Source of the DNA: Kordia zhangzhouensis
GTDB taxonomy: Bacteria; Bacteroidota; Bacteroidia; Flavobacteriales; Flavobacteriaceae
Direction: 5' to 3'
NCBI RefSeq assembly: GCF_001005305.1
Contig: NZ_LBMH01000001.1
Span: 264,647 to 328,646 of the forward strand
DNA: 64,000 nt
In this document: positions 63,265-64,000 of the stretch, piece after piece
Position numbering within the stretch: the stretch's first letter is position 1
Layout: the number at the start of each line of letters is the position of its first letter
Notes under the pieces: model-generated
The model's database searches: none
Told to the model about the DNA's origin: nothing
The model's input: the letters and a program-made list of their open reading frames with translations, nothing else
Made by a program: the position numbers and the translations under genes

Positions 63265-63954
63265 ATGGAAAATCCTAAAAAACAACAAATTAAAGAAGTG
63301 GTAATTACTTTTATTCTAATTATCATTTTAACAACAATAGGTTTCTTTCTATTAAAAAATCATGCTGAAAAAGAAGGTAGAGAGTTGATGTCATCTATGG
63401 ACAAAGCAAGTAAAATTCAAACCCATGAAGGAATGAATAACTGTGTAGGAAGAAGTGAAAAAGAAGTTGAAAGTCTCGTAATACTGAACAATATTATACA
63501 AAATCATAAAGAGCAACATGAAACCACTTTCTTAAAACTGTATACTTATCAGTTTGTATCAATGAAGCTGTTTTTGATTTTTTCAATTTTATCAGCGCTG
63601 ACTATATTTGTGATTACGCATTCTGGCTGGAAGAATACAACGAATTATGTAAAAGCTTTGTTTCTTTTCTTTACGGCTATTAGTTCTTTATTTGGATTAT
63701 CTCTTTCTTCTTTTGATCAAAAAGTAGGTATTCATAGAAATGGAAAGGCATTCATTAATTATGACAACTTACAGAAGCAGTTAGTAAATTATTGTGCTAC
63801 AGGGGCAAATATTGAAGGTGATTCTATCTCTTTTGTAAAATTACATGCTGGAATTATGAAAAAAACAACAGAACTGCATGACTTTTACTTAGACTTTGAC
63901 AAAACGGAACTGAATATGAAAGATGCGTTAGATTTGAATAAATCTAATGAATAA
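63265..63954 (+). CDS. Membrane protein of unknown function
   Basis: A 229-residue protein with an N-terminal membrane segment (IKEVVITFILIIILTTIGFFLL), an extracytoplasmic or cytoplasmic charged part and at least two more hydrophobic stretches around residues 100-120 and 135-150. No family recognised. I chose the ATG at 63265; an earlier TTG would extend into a hydrophobic run without support. Divergent from ccoI. Confidence 0.55.
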   Translation: MENPKKQQIKEVVITFILIIILTTIGFFLLKNHAEKEGRELMSSMDKASKIQTHEGMNNCVGRSEKEVESLVILNNIIQNHKEQHETTFLKLYTYQFVSMKLFLIFSILSALTIFVITHSGWKNTTNYVKALFLFFTAISSLFGLSLSSFDQKVGIHRNGKAFINYDNLQKQLVNYCATGANIEGDSISFVKLHAGIMKKTTELHDFYLDFDKTELNMKDALDLNKSNE

Positions 63955-63958
63955 AAAA

Positions 63959-63993
63959 AAAGAGACTGATTCCCTTAAAATCAGTCTCTTTAC
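63959..63993. terminator. Terminator-like hairpin at the right edge
   Basis: A 13-bp stem AAAGAGACTGATT / AATCAGTCTCTTT with a 7-nt loop and A run on one side. It may serve the gene ending at 63954 and a convergent gene outside the window. Confidence 0.75.
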
Positions 63994-64000
63994 AGATGAG

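Noticed and set aside
1..64000. CRISPR arrays, transposases, prophage genes, tRNA or rRNA genes
   Set aside because: No regularly spaced repeats, transposase motifs, integrase or phage genes, or tRNA-like folds with a T-loop were seen on either strand.

Overview
The window is a chromosomal segment from a member of the Bacteroidota, most likely a marine-type Flavobacteriaceae. The DNA is AT-rich, genes are densely packed, Shine-Dalgarno sequences are rare, and many genes are preceded by the Bacteroidota -7 promoter element TAnnTTTG. Markers of the group include a DUF4270 lipoprotein, a fused CcoNO oxidase subunit, a fused SerB-SerA enzyme and a bifunctional OlsF-like acyltransferase. The genus cannot be fixed from the sequence. 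There are no rRNA or tRNA genes, insertion sequences, prophages or CRISPR arrays that I can see; nearly everything is core chromosome.

Layout: 0.0-3.1 kb (minus) glycogen-synthase-like protein, DUF4270 lipoprotein and 5' part of glmS. 3.2-8.0 kb (plus) panC, panD, a flippase-like membrane protein, an odd alpha/beta hydrolase and radA. 8.0-13.8 kb (minus) aldo/keto reductase, xth, an OlsF-like acyltransferase, aspartokinase and a GNAT protein, followed by fbp (plus). 14.9-18.2 kb (plus) is the most unusual locus: two coiled-coil proteins (one with a roadblock/longin-like C-terminus), a Ras-like small GTPase and a soluble hybrid histidine kinase in one tight operon. 18.3-30.6 kb carries terB, mfd, a TlpA-like thioredoxin, an ACT-domain protein, yraN, methyltransferases, an LD-carboxypeptidase, metG and ferritin. 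32.4-36.7 kb is leuACDB and 37.0-38.9 kb the fused serine-biosynthesis enzyme. 39.7-42.8 kb is an AraC-regulator cassette with a tandem 21-bp operator-like repeat in front of its target operon. 43-50 kb holds a bile-salt-hydrolase-like enzyme, a VOC protein, an M23 peptidase, ppk1 and a secreted formylglycine-enzyme-like protein.

50.5-63.1 kb is a microaerobic respiration island: hemN-usp, CBS-usp, ccoS-ccoNO-ccoQ-ccoP-ccoG-ccoH-sauE-like, and the copper ATPase ccoI. Reading the intergenic DNA shows a 14-bp palindrome ATGAY-N4-RTCAT upstream of each of the four transcription units, always centred exactly 36.5 bp from the last base of a -7 element. This is the geometry of a class II Crp/Fnr-type activator site, so heme synthesis, the cbb3 oxidase, its copper supply and stress/CBS proteins probably form one oxygen-responsive regulon. 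A small gene, ccoS (56 aa), was found by hand between ccoNO and ccoI.
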